64,000 nucleotides of DNA from Sordaria brevicollis (Eukaryota > Ascomycota > Sordariomycetes > Sordariales > Sordariaceae). Location: positions 310,001 through 374,000 of the forward strand of contig JAUTDP010000007.1 of assembly GCA_033439795.1 (NCBI GenBank), in the 5' to 3' direction. A program made the translations under genes and the position numbers. Below are positions 23,201-33,056 of the stretch, in pieces (within the stretch, counting starts at the first letter, position 1; each line of letters begins with the position of its first letter). The notes below the pieces were generated by a model. That model did not search any database. It was not told where the DNA came from and worked only from the letters and a program-made list of their open reading frames with translations.

Positions 23201-23802
23201 AACTCTTCGGAGGCGCCGCCCCACCGCCGCAACCATACCAGCTGCAGCCGATGCAGCAACAGCAGAGTTGCCCAGCCCCCGGACTCTTCGGGACCTCAGT
23301 CCCAATGCAACAACAGTCAGGTAAGTTTTGGCTTCCAGTCTCTTTCATTCATGCCTCCTTGCCATTCGTTCCGCCTCGAGAGCTTCCGAGGACCCCTATT
23401 GGTCATTGTCGTCAGAGACATAGTTTGCTAACTCAAATAACCCCAGCAGCGGAACCCAAGAAGGCAACACCCCTTGAGCCACTCGATGCTCTTGTTCAGT
23501 TCCAGAACTTTGACGGTTCCTGGGCATGGAGCAACGAGTTGCTTGATGTCCTGGGACTGACTCGTTTGACTTCTAAGGAAGGACTCGAGGAACGCTATGG
23601 AGTGTCGATCCCCAACAGTGACATGCTCGCCACGGCTTTGGTGTTGGCGTATATGGAGGTCAAGTTGGCAGACGATACGGACGAGTGGGAGATGTTGGCT
23701 GATAAGGCTAGGGAGTGGTTGAGGAGTGAGCTGGTTGGCTGTGGTCAGCAGGGTCTGTTGTCGGTTGAGGAGTATGTCGAGAAGCTCAAGGCGGCTTTCT
23801 AG
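20287..23802 (+). CDS. VIT and von Willebrand factor A domain protein
   Basis: Exons 20287-23320 and 23447-23802 give 1129 aa. Residues 1-150 form a VIT domain (as in inter-alpha-trypsin inhibitor heavy chains and PARP4) with the typical ERSQARKEYKAAVDRGETAG segment. A VWA domain follows from about residue 295 with a complete metal-ion site: DRSGS (about 303), Thr in YGGTEMYQ (about 373) and Asp in LLTDGE (about 402). Then come an acidic and Pro-rich linker, a Pro/Gln-rich region, and a C-terminal domain starting ALVQFQNFDGSW, which recalls the PARP4 C-terminus. Such proteins are intracellular in fungi and probably mediate protein contacts; the specific role is unknown. The 126-nt intron (GTAAGT; GCTAAC branch; CCCAG) has no stop in frame, so an unspliced transcript would encode 1171 aa. 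Confidence 0.88.
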   Translation: MYGISTPSYHGHVNGLYYTEPVSQWHLERRYLPQLELSVHTHIVGSSSRTILTQKYCNPSLERSIPELRYTFPLYDGVSVVGFTCTINESRVIRGIVKERSQARKEYKAAVDRGETAGLLEQLPEASDVFTTTVGNVPAGASLKVEIIYLGELKNDAGVDGIRYTIPTSVAPRYGDFPGTLLDAPPAVNKSGIQITVDVETPNGSNIKSIQSPSHPISVTVGNTSAGAAAGTDMSLQKASATLALGTAELGQDFILQVVATNSGNPIALLETHPDIPQQRALMATLVPKFNLPSSRPEIVFVCDRSGSMEGTRIEGLKSALRIFLKSIPVGAKFNICSFGSTYDFLFKDGSRSYDQESLGLAMDCADRMDASYGGTEMYQPLEATFEKRYKDMDLEVFLLTDGEIWDSERLFKMVNNKVSESQGAIRLFTLGIGNDVSHALIEGVARAGNGFAQSVADNEKMNAKVIRMLKAGLSPHINDYTLEVKYDKDSDARAKTTNADEDFEIVEKVTDSLAVHLALNDKPSDVADKPKEPVKPISLFDTSADPDTEMPDAKADTSSDGKYSHVPSVPEPKILQSPFTIPALYPFIRSTVYLLLSPGTTQKTPKSVVLRATSAHGPLELEIPISVLEEKSQTIHQLAARKAVQELEEGRGWLHHAKDSSDPEQKLLKEKYEGRFSDMVEREAVRLGVTFQVGSKWCSYVAVEQKDQTEHEVSREAAATPVSQAESEDNDSESEPAHPRGANRFLCSADSPEAEGSHPPPPPPQGTRRKRLASMAARKSAPVSEEVSSPPIYRRGKGRAARRMASSDDEADVVEAYAPPYVAGGLFGAQPKAAAQSLNSYSPPPHAAGKSDSFHDLPDTAFYPDPADSCFDISVPPSPLRSSFGFQSPLDQFEIDAQKMDKCWAAFAYPKHIVASEPMASELIPPGSFYDYDTDYILPPTVAMAQMAPQPLAASMAFGGPLGSSLGIPGQLFGGAAPPPQPYQLQPMQQQQSCPAPGLFGTSVPMQQQSGKFWLPVSFIHASLPFVPPRELPRTPIGHCRQRHSLLTQITPAAEPKKATPLEPLDALVQFQNFDGSWAWSNELLDVLGLTRLTSKEGLEERYGVSIPNSDMLATALVLAYMEVKLADDTDEWEMLADKAREWLRSELVGCGQQGLLSVEEYVEKLKAAF

Positions 23803-24173
23803 AGTGGACAAGGAGGAATTTGTTAGGCGTAGCCACTTGAGGGCCTTGTATGGATATGGATGAGAATTTGTAGGATCGATAATGCCTCCTACAGTTAAGA
23901 TAGCTTCAAACATAAGCATGGCAGCCTTTCAATTGTCACAATGCCTATACCCACGTTCCACGTGCCACAGATGCAAAATGTATCGAACACCGTAGCAGAA
24001 CTTTGCTCGTATATTTTCCAGTCTTTCTCTTACTCTCAACCCAAAATGCTAGATACTAGATGCGGGCCCTTACTATTTCCTCACATGAAGGTAAATCACG
24101 GATCAGAGGACGCCAGGACGGGAAGAGCGGCAGATCAACACCCTCCCTTGACACTTTACCTGCATCTACAAAT
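23803..24173. other. Intergenic, 3' flank of the VIT-VWA gene
   Basis: Nothing recognisable was seen before the MITE insertion. Confidence 0.4.
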
Positions 24174-24175
24174 TA

Positions 24176-24357
24176 CTCGGGGGATGGAGGGCGGCGTGGC
24201 CATTGTTCATCCCCCTCTTTCTGTAAAAGAGGGGGTGGAAATAATCTGGGACAGTAAAATAATCTGGGACAGGCGAAAACGCTAAGAAATTTGGTGGTGA
24301 CCGGAATGATCAACCCAGGCCACTACCCAGCATTTTTCAAAAAATCTAAGAAAATTC
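24176..24357 (+). repeat. Left arm of the hairpin MITE
   Basis: This arm pairs as an inverted copy with 24598-24775. The inner ~120 bp match almost perfectly, while the outer part has small indels. Confidence 0.85.
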
Positions 24358-24597
24358 CAGAAAGGAATTCTAAGTAATAAGGACTAATGGGAAGAATTTT
24401 GAAAATTTCATTTGAAAATTGTGTGAGCAAAAGCTCTTCAACCTTTCATATCTCACTAAGCGCTATATTTTTGTAATGCACAACACGAACTACAATTTGC
24501 TTGGCAAAAAGTATTGCATCTTTATTCACTCAATAACCCTTAGACCAAAATTAATGAAATTTTGGGAAATGCTTTTTGAAATGGCCCTTTATCATTG

Positions 24598-24775
24598 AGA
24601 ATTTTCTTAGATTTTTTGAAAAATGCTGGGTGGTTGCCTGGGTTGATCATTCCGGTCACCACCAAATTTCTTAGCGTTCTCGCCTGTCCCAGATTATTTT
24701 ACTGTCCCAGATTATTTCCACCCCCTCTTTTACAGAGGGGGTTGAACAATGCCAAGGCGCCCTACAACCCCCGAG
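24598..24775 (-). repeat. Right arm of the hairpin MITE
   Basis: It is the inverted partner of 24176-24357, and a transcript through the element could fold into a long hairpin. Confidence 0.85.
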
Positions 24776-24777
24776 TA

Positions 24778-26520
24778 CAACCCTGACCTCCTCCTCCTCT
24801 TCACAGAATGTCATCGACATCCATCGATTTGTAAAGGATAGACACTGCAGTCTTCACCGCTCGACCCACATGACTTTGACAGCAGCCTAGCCACATGCAT
24901 CGACGTTGATACTTACACCACATTTCCCCGCTTCCCAATCTGTTTTTTTTTTCAGCGTCGTCATACTGCATGCTTGAGAAAGTCGTTCCTACCTTAGCTG
25001 CCCCGTCAAATGGTTACACACATGCAAGTATGGGCAGGTGGAGCAATGCGGGAGTGTCTCACTTTTTTTTCTCGCCCATTTCCTGGGGAAGTGCCGTTGG
25101 AAAGCGAGACATGTTCCAGTATATATCGACGAGGATGGAATTGTTCAATGTCCACGAGGACCTATGTACCTTCCTTTTGAAGATTTCCGGGCTCTTGGCA
25201 CCAGATTTGTGAGTGAATATGTAGATGCATGCAATTTACATTTCCTCCTCGCAGCGGTATGAAAGTGAGATTTCTGGTCACGCTTCTAATCCAGTGGGCT
25301 GGCATGCAATGCATCCTGCTAGAGTAGGTGATGATTCAATTTTCCTGGTTTACTTGTACAAAAAGATGTTACATCGACGAATGAACGTGGCTGTTGTGGG
25401 AAAGGGTTGTGGTGGTGTAACATCAACCTTATTCACTGTTCAACGTTCAGCAGGAGTAAACAAGCTTCTTTTTGTTCCTCTTTTCGATTTTTCTCATGAG
25501 AAGAAGTTGGTGACATAAACGCCTACTTGAACGTCGTAGCAGATGCAATATTCATGAATAGTAACAACAGAGCATAGTGGCGGGACTAACATAGCCCGGT
25601 AAAGAGGTGAATAATATTGAATGCCGTGCGTGTGTCCCATGACATGCCACCAAGTAGGCTCAACACCACCAAAACATCAACCATCAAAGCACAACATATT
25701 CCAGGTATCACCATCCACAACCTCAACGTGGTTGCTCCCACTCAAGCTTCCGCGCAATGTGTGTGATCACTTCTTCCTTTTCTGCTTCTTCTTTTATACG
25801 AGCCTGCAGACCGCGGTTGACCGCATTCTTCGGCCGAACAACTAACTGCCGTGGTCTTGGAAGATCAAAAAGGTTCTGGAATTGCCATGGCTAAAAGATC
25901 CCATGATCGGTTTTCATCTTTTCAGATGGAATGTTTGTTGGCGAGGTCGTTTCTTGGCTAGTTGAGGAGGTGGTGTTCGTTATTGTCTTTCCCCGCGAGA
26001 TCGATCTTCAATGGGCTCGGCAATTGGATGGGTAAGCATAGAAGATGCAGATCTTTTGGTCGAGATCCGAAGATTTGTCCATCAATGATCTATCTGCACG
26101 TAGTAAACCAAACCTTGTCAATGACTTGATGGGTCCCTTGACCGGCGGCGATCTCTCTCGTCCCAAAAAGTTGTTGGTGACACTGACGTACCATATCTTG
26201 AAATCTGACCGGTATGCGTCGAGTAACGAAACCCATCGTCGTGATGGATGATGAGCTTCGCCCAGAGTTGTTGGTACGTAATGCATCTATGAACCAACAA
26301 TATGAACCATGTGCCATCCCATCTTATATGCGGGCACGACTGCAAACCGATGCGAGCTGATTATCAAGCATATACTGCACGTTGTCCTCCCACAAGTTTA
26401 TTCGGAATTTTTGGTTCTCCCTGGAAACCTTAATTCCAAGAAATTCTCCTTCGTACATCCTCTCCTCTCTCTCCCTTGACAATCAATGTGAACCATCAAC
26501 CAAGCAGACAGACAACCACG
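24778..26520. other. Intergenic, 1.7 kb
   Basis: No supportable gene was seen; it includes the promoter of the GH2 gene. Short plus-strand frames around 24970-25520 have no family resemblance. Confidence 0.45.
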
Positions 26521-28729
26521 ATGGCACCCCTTTCCTTCCTCTCACTGTCCCTGGGTTTACTCACCCTCTCCCACGTATCCGCCTCCGCCATCCGTCAAGG
26601 CGCCGCCAACCCGCCCAAAATCCCCAACGGCCCTCCTTACAACGGAACCGTACAGAGTCAAGCAATCCCCTACGCCCCTCAACCCGCCCTGCTCACCACC
26701 GACTGGACCGCCTCCATCGACCCTTCCAACCACTGGACCCAACACCCGCGACCAAACCTAAAGCGAGACGACAAGTGGTGGCAGACGCTGAACGGGATAT
26801 GGCGGTACAAAAACATGCACTTTGCCTCGTCGGCATTTACCAACGTCGACGACCTTGCCGATATCAAGACTATCCCTGACTTGAAGAAGAAGTATGACGG
26901 CGGACCCTTCGGTCAAGCAGAACAAGAAAAAGAAACCCTCATCCCGTCCTGCATCGAAAGCGGCTTCAGCGGTCTGGCAGAGAATAACGTAACGGGGATG
27001 CAATTTAAGCGGACCCTCAAGATTCCAGATCATTGGGTTAATGAGACGGGCAGAAAAGTGTTGATACACTTTGAGGCGGTCGATTACAAGGCCCTTGTGC
27101 ATGTGAATGACCATCAGCTCGGAGAAAATCTGGGCGGGTATTTTCGATTTACGGTTGATGCGACGAATGCCTTGAATAAGGCTGGGGAGGAGAACGAGTT
27201 GGTGGTTACGGTAGTTGATCCGACTGATGAGCCCGGGTTTTATACGCCGCATGGGAAGCAGACGAGGACGCCGTCGCATATCTTTTACACGCCGTGTTCG
27301 GGGATTTGGCAGTCTGTGTGGATGGAGAGCGTCCCGAGGGAGAGTTATGTTAGTGATTTGGATGTGGTGGCTGATATGGATGGGAAAGGTGGGTTTGGAC
27401 TGTCTAACCTATGGTGCTTTTGATGTCTTTTTGCTAACCAGGCATGATAGTAACCATGACGGTACACTCCAGCAGCAACACCACGGCCGCAGTCAAGGTG
27501 TCTGTCCTAGAAGATGACAAAGAAGTCGCAACCTACGATGGCTCAGCGAACCAAGAGTTCTCCTTTCAAGTCCCCGACGCCAAACTCTGGTCTCCGGACT
27601 CTCCAACGCTATACAACATCACCATAACAATGGGCGATGACCAAGTCACCAGCTACACTGGTTTCCGGACAATCTCAAAGGGAGTAGTCAACGGGATCCA
27701 ACGCCCGCTCCTAAACGGCAAGTTTGTCTTCCAATTCGGACCCCTAGACCAAGGATACTGGCCCGATGGTATCTACCTGCCTCCCACCGAGGAAGCGATG
27801 GTGTGGGATCTCAACTTTATCAAGAGCCTAGGGATGAACATGGTTCGGAAGCATGTAAGTTACTCATTAACCACCCACTATAACTTGAAAGAAAACTCAC
27901 CTTTTAAAATAGATCAAAGTCGAACCCCAACTCTACTACCACGCCTGCGACAAACTCGGCCTGCTCGTCATCCAAGACATGCCCTCTATGCGTCCCGCCG
28001 CCAGCCAAGCGAACGACGCCCCTAATCCCGCTCAGCAAGCCGAGTTTGAGCGCCAGCTCGGCGTGATGGTGACGCAGTTCAAGCACCATCCCAGCATCGT
28101 GACCTGGGTGATTTACAACGAAGGATGGGGACAGATCCGCGAAGATGGCAATCACCCCGAATTCCGCATCACCGATGCCGTCCGCGCGCTTGACCCGACG
28201 AGACTGATCGATTCGGTTACTGGTTGGTTCGATCACGGAGCGGGCGATTTCCACGATAACCACCACTATGCCAGCCCTCAGTGCGGTACGCCATGGCAAA
28301 GCAGTCCCAATACGCCGTATGACCCCAACAGGATTGGCTTCCAGGGCGAGTTCGGAGGAGTGGGACATGTTCCGGAGAACACAAGGTATGATAATTTCCC
28401 CCTTTCGTTGATTATGGACGCAACACTGACAAACTCTCGCCCAACCCAGCCTCTGGCCCGATCCCAAAGCGATAGCCACTATCCCCGAGACATACGAGCT
28501 CAGTGCCGACTTGGACTCGTTCAACTACCGCACCCATGTACTGCTTGGCGAGTTGCGCGACCAGGTGGAACACTATGCGTGCAGCGGCGCTGTGTACACC
28601 CAGACGACGGATGTGGAAGGCGAGGTGAACGGCTTGGTAACGTATGACCGTCGCGTGGTAAGGATCAATGTGACGCAGTGGAAGGAAGATATACAAGCTT
28701 TGTACGACGCTGCCGCAAAGAGGTCATGA
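26521..28729 (+). CDS. Secreted glycoside hydrolase family 2 enzyme
   Basis: Exons 26521-27388, 27442-27854, 27913-28385 and 28450-28729 give 677 aa. The first ~22 residues (MAPLSFLSLSLGLLTLSHVS) form a signal peptide, and several N-x-S/T sites fit secretion. The order is the GH2 one: a sugar-binding beta domain (GFSGLAENNVTGMQFKRT...), an immunoglobulin-like domain, then a TIM barrel. The acid/base Glu is in VIYNEGWGQ (about residue 497) and the nucleophile Glu is in GFQGEFGG (about residue 573). GH2 members hydrolyse beta-galactosides, beta-glucuronides or beta-mannosides. This divergent type, with a long N-terminal extension after the signal, is common in ascomycetes, and its substrate cannot be stated. 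All four exons join in phase at consensus sites. Confidence 0.9.
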
Positions 28730-29305
28730 GAGGAAGACCGTTCACTGCTTTTGTTCTCATACATGTAATTAGCAAGGACGGGTTGGGATTGTTACACATA
28801 GGGACTTGCATAGCGCATTCGACTGTTGATGGTCTCTTGAGTTAGTGGTTTCTTGAATGACGTTCACGGCTAGATAATGGTCAGCGAGGAATAATCGCAA
28901 TATCAGGTACGAATTGACCTCAACGCATAGAAAACAAAAACTAACCCAGGACGATGCAGTGTATTGTAGGACACTACACGTGTTGGTGGACAGTATCACT
29001 CTGATAAGACCGGGTTGTATAGCATGAAGACTATTAGCAGCTTCCAGGAAGGACTGATTCTTGGGTGCTAAGTGAAGTGTCTGATTGATGAGTTGTGATT
29101 AGCCATAATGCAATATCGTTGACTAGAGAATACACTGAATGTTCCATATCTGTTTTGGGACCGTAAACCCCGTGTTCAAACCGGGGTGGGAAAAGGTGAT
29201 GATGGTGAAATGTGAATAATAAGATTCAGTTGCCACCGACATGCAAATGTTGGGCGTCTTCGCAATTGCTCAAGTTCCGTCGCCGTTGCGCCAGCAGATC
29301 TCAGA
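28730..29305. other. Intergenic between convergent genes
   Basis: This is 3' flanking sequence of the GH2 gene and of the minus-strand NTF2-like gene. Nothing else was seen. Confidence 0.45.
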
Positions 29306-30354
29306 CTATCGATCCTTCTTGTTTTCGAAACCACCCTCCCGAATGGCCTTCATCTTGATGTCTTCTTCCTCGTTCTTGGGCACCTTGACAATCACAGGCA
29401 TTGTCATTGCAAGTACCTTTCGAAAGGCCTAACGTAGATGGAGGTCAGTATGGTACCGGTGACTCTCTCAAAGCTAGCGTCATATCTTACCACAATAGGA
29501 GGTAGCCACCAAGCTGCACTGCAATATACCCGGAACGCAGCATCCAGAAGTCTTCTCATCATCCGCATTACGGCATTGGCGAGCCAAAATACCGCCTGTT
29601 TGACGGAGCATCCAAGGATCAGTTAACGAATTCCAAGCTTGGCCTTGCCAGACACCCCTGGACATACCTCACTGAGCGCTCCCTCTGGTAGTTCCCCATC
29701 CCACCTGTCCTCTACTCTGTCAATCTTGCCATGGTCATCGAGCCAAATCCTGACCACGCTGTGAATATCCTGTGGCTTGTTGATCGACGGAAAGGTATAT
29801 CTGTTGTGGAGCTTTACTTCGATCGGATTCCCGGCTGATATGACTTCGTGGGATTGGATCTCAACGGGACTGAGCACTTGTGCGAGACCGTACCACTGCG
29901 CAGCATATCTGTTGTACCCCTGCGCGGTGGTGATGGGGTCGATGAAAGTGGCATCGGGGTTCCAGAGGGACAGGTGCTTGAGAGAGGGTTTTCCTTCGAA
30001 AAGCTGTGTGAAGATACAGTAGTTAGCTTCAAAGGTTTCGGACTCAAGTCTGGTGTTTAGTCTGCAAGACCGGCTTACATCTAGAACAGCACCGACAAGG
30101 ATCTTGTTGTACGGAGACAAGTCGACACCGGGAGCCTCCATAATGAGCTTGTTGGAGACGCCTATTTGGTTCATGCTGGCTGGGACAGCTCCAGACCCGT
30201 TATGGACTGTGGAGGCAGGCCTGTTCACCATCTTCGTCAAAGGTATCGTTATGCTCAGTGGTGGTGATCTCGGCTTCGCAATCGGTATACTCGCGTGTCT
30301 GGCGGCACGGAGGACCGGGATCCTCGAGCGGGTTGCAACAAGTGTCGATGTCAT
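29306..30354 (-). CDS. NTF2/SnoaL-like fold protein with a mitochondrial-type N-terminus
   Basis: Minus-strand exons are 30354-30079, 30003-29668, 29595-29491 and 29428-29306, giving 279 aa. The N-terminus, MTSTLVATRSRIPVLRAARH, is basic, without acids and rich in Ser/Arg, like a mitochondrial targeting sequence. The centre (LFEGKPSLKHLSLWNPDATFIDPIT to WDGELPEG) fits the small cone-shaped NTF2-like domain, with ESETFEANY-type helices replaced by an intron. After it come an amphipathic/hydrophobic stretch (AVFWLANAVMRMM ... YCSAAWWLPPIV) and a charged tail ending ENKKDR. This layout, an NTF2-like domain plus a C-terminal membrane-prone helix, is seen in uncharacterised fungal proteins. The first intron is 75 nt, has no stop in frame and was called from GTAAGC, GCTAAC and ACACAG. 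Confidence 0.75.
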
Positions 30355-30812
30355 GGGGACTGGGTCGAATTGATATATACAAGTTAAGTATTATGCGAAC
30401 TGGTTAGCCAAAAGCCTGTCTTTGGAATGATTATATCTGCTTGGAAGGTGACAAACGAGCATATCATGAACAATTTGGGGGTAGTAAGACGGCGTCGAGG
30501 TTTACCAGTCTCCAATCTTCACAGGGAAAGAGAGCACCCAGCAGATGTTCTCTATGACCCGTTCTTGACGTCAGCTCCGATACTTGGGAAAGGCCTCCTT
30601 CTCAAGGGTTTTGGCACGGACGACACCCACTAGGGCGGGAACGATGAACATGTGGACAACCGGCACATTGGGACAGTGGTAGTGGTGTGTTTGGGCCTTC
30701 CCAAGCGGACACGCCTATTGCTCGGTTGGAAGATGTTGCTAACTGTTAGTTTCATGTCTTCTCTTGCCGATAATACACCTTTTTGTCACTCCCATCCATC
30801 AAGCCCAGGCGT
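30355..30812. other. Intergenic
   Basis: It contains the upstream region of the NTF2-like gene and the 3' flank of the ankyrin gene. No gene was seen. Confidence 0.4.
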
Positions 30813-31366
30813 TCAAGGGCATGCCTCTGGAGACTTTGCTTTGTACTCGTCGACAATACTCCTGGCCTCGTCCATCTCATAGTCCCCTGGATAGTCCAGT
30901 ACGGTATCCCCAAATCGGTTCTTGGCTGTCGGATCAGCACCATGTGCGACCAGTGTCCTCAAGACGTTGAGGTACCCATACCGCATTGCTGTATGAACCG
31001 GTCGGTCGCCCGTGAATCGATTTGCCATGTTGAAGTATGTGGTCTTGTTTTCTTCTGAACCCAGCAAGGCTGCCAATGTCTCGATCGAAGCTGACGACGA
31101 ATGCATCATTAGTCTCTGGAATGATGCCGTATCGGAGAACAATGGAAGACCGGGGGCCCAGGCAGGTTGTACTTGCATCTTTGGCCCAACTGTGCTGCAA
31201 TGTGCGCCGCTGTTCTCTGAAAGTCGTCCTTGCACGCGATCAGGACTTCTGCTTCGGACACATTTTCCCGTTGGGCAAGAGTCTTGACACTGACAGAAAG
31301 TCCAGCGAGATCCCCTTGGCCCGCGCGTACGGAGATCAGATGGGATTCTTGGGGCGTGATGAACAT
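30813..31366 (-). CDS. Small ankyrin-repeat protein with a GC-AG intron
   Basis: Minus-strand exons 31366-31177 and 31090-30813 give 155 aa. The start ATG has a good context (ACAATGTTC) and is the first in this frame after an upstream stop. At least two ankyrin repeats are visible: QRTAAHIAAQLGQ across the junction, and RPVHTAMRYGYLNVLRTLVAHGADPTAKN near residue 105, followed by FGDTVLDY. Ankyrin repeats bind other proteins; no other domain is present. The only junction that keeps both repeat segments in frame uses a GC donor (AGAT|GCAAGT at 31176-31171), a GACTAAT branch and a GTCAG acceptor. GCAAGT is the usual consensus for the rare GC-AG intron class. Without splicing the frame stops soon after the first repeat. 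Confidence 0.72.
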
Positions 31367-33056
31367 TGTGGGCAAGAACGAAGGACCGACTCTTGGCCAG
31401 AAGTTGCGACTGACACTGGCGTACACACAAAGAAGTGCGAGAACGACAAAGACGGGCAAGAACGAATGGGAGCCTGGTCAGCAATGCTCAATTCTTTCGG
31501 TTCCTTGTGAAGACACCGCCGAATAGGAAAGAGAGAGTTTTTACAAAAAACATCATTGCGAGAGGCCATCAGAAATTACATTATTGTCGTCATGTTGACA
31601 TGCCGGAGATCCCCTCGCAAAGTCCGTGGCTTACTTTGTCAGTCCCACGTCCTGCTTGGTTAGCAAAACAAGACACTCGCTGTTTGTTCAACGTGAATTG
31701 GGATGATGTCTCTTAACAGTACTGCAGCTGAGCTTAACAATCGTTAGAAGTATTTTTGCGCCCATCATGAAGTGTTCAATGACGGTGTCACAATCTTGTA
31801 TGTATGACAAGTAACAGAGTAAGAGGAAAAGGCAGTCCTGTTGCCGAACGGCAATGGGAAGATCGCATCTGGTTAACAGGTGCATATGCACCAGGAGCGC
31901 GTTTGACCGCAGCTGCCGACAAGTACCGGTACTTTGAATGGCGAATAGGTAGAAAACGGCCATGGTAATAATTGTGATGTACGAGAACCACTACAAGAAA
32001 TTTTTGAGTGAGGTAAAACGAAGAGCTGACTGATCGAGAATATCTTATTCTTCATCAGAACATTGGAACGGTTCCAAATTGAAGAGTGAAGACCTGTTCA
32101 GACACGGGCTTCCTTTGAGGTTCGTTCTCGCCCTTCATCTAACCAAACCCATCGCTAAAGGACAGTGAGATATGCAGAATTTGAGTGGCCAATCACCATC
32201 CCCATAGGGCTGCCGGCAGACAAGTAAGCGGGGGCGGTTATAGGACAGCGGCCGAAAACCCCTGCATCGGCACCCGACCCTGGGTTCCCGTTTCCCAAAA
32301 AACACCAACGGAGTTTAAGGTCAGATCACCACCTGCTTCCATCCTTTCCACCGATTGAGTTCTTAACAGGAAACTCGATCGCCAGAGTGCCCTCCTCAAC
32401 CATGGTCATCATCGAAGGATCCGCAACCAGACGTTCCATTGCGTACTCTGGACCCCTCTTTACACGGCATGTTTGAATAGCTCCTCCGACGATACGCTGC
32501 GACCAAACACTGCTGCCGGCCAAGGCTCCTGAAAACCTGGGCATTAACGTCAAAGCACTTGAGGTTTATGATCATGTTGTTTCCCGCGCTGGAAAATCAC
32601 GGTGCTGTGCCCCATGTCAAGACTCGGGAGTAGCATCCCAGCGGCGCCGCGGAAGACGTTTACAAGGCCGAATGGACTGTAAGACGGGCCAAGGCTCCAA
32701 GCAACGTCTGGATCAATATGTTAAGATGCATTCTTGTCATCCTCGCGGCCGCCATGTATATCAGTTCCGCATAAGGATAAAGTAAGCCGATAATGATACG
32801 CCGTCGACGATACTTGCACATATGCAGTGTTCCCTTGCTAATGGATGCTTCGGGCTCTGATAGTACCCCTCTCGCAACCTAGACACCGCGGTGAAACCGA
32901 TGCAGTCATGCAAAAAAGACTCGGATCAAACGTGATGAGACTCTTTCTCGATGGTATAAAAGAGACGCTGTCCATCGGTGCGACTCTCAACTTATGCTCT
33001 TCCACGTCATGACTTGTCAGTGTGACTATTGACACTGAAAGGGCGTGTATTTCATC
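31367..33056. other. Intergenic, 1.7 kb
   Basis: No gene is confidently seen. A 75-codon minus-strand frame (32553-32326) has a mixed amino-acid content that might be a decayed fragment, but I cannot name it. Confidence 0.4.

Larger units (their letters stand above)
24176..24775. mobile_element. 600-bp hairpin MITE-like element with TA target duplication
   Basis: The element begins CTCGGGGG and ends CCCCCGAG, with TA on each side (24174-24175 and 24776-24777). Arms of about 180 bp (24176-24357 and 24598-24775) are inverted copies with only scattered differences and small indels in the outer 60 bp. About 240 bp of unrelated AT-rich sequence lies between them. Inside each arm AATAATCTGGGACAG is repeated twice in tandem. 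No coding capacity is seen. A TA duplication fits a Tc1/mariner-type (including Fot1-like) transposase acting in trans, but no such gene is in this window. Unlike the two large elements, it shows no RIP. Confidence 0.82.

Noticed and set aside
32326..32553. 75-codon minus-strand ORF between the ankyrin and P450 genes
   Set aside because: It may be a decayed fragment, but there is no motif I can name and no neighbouring exon that fits.
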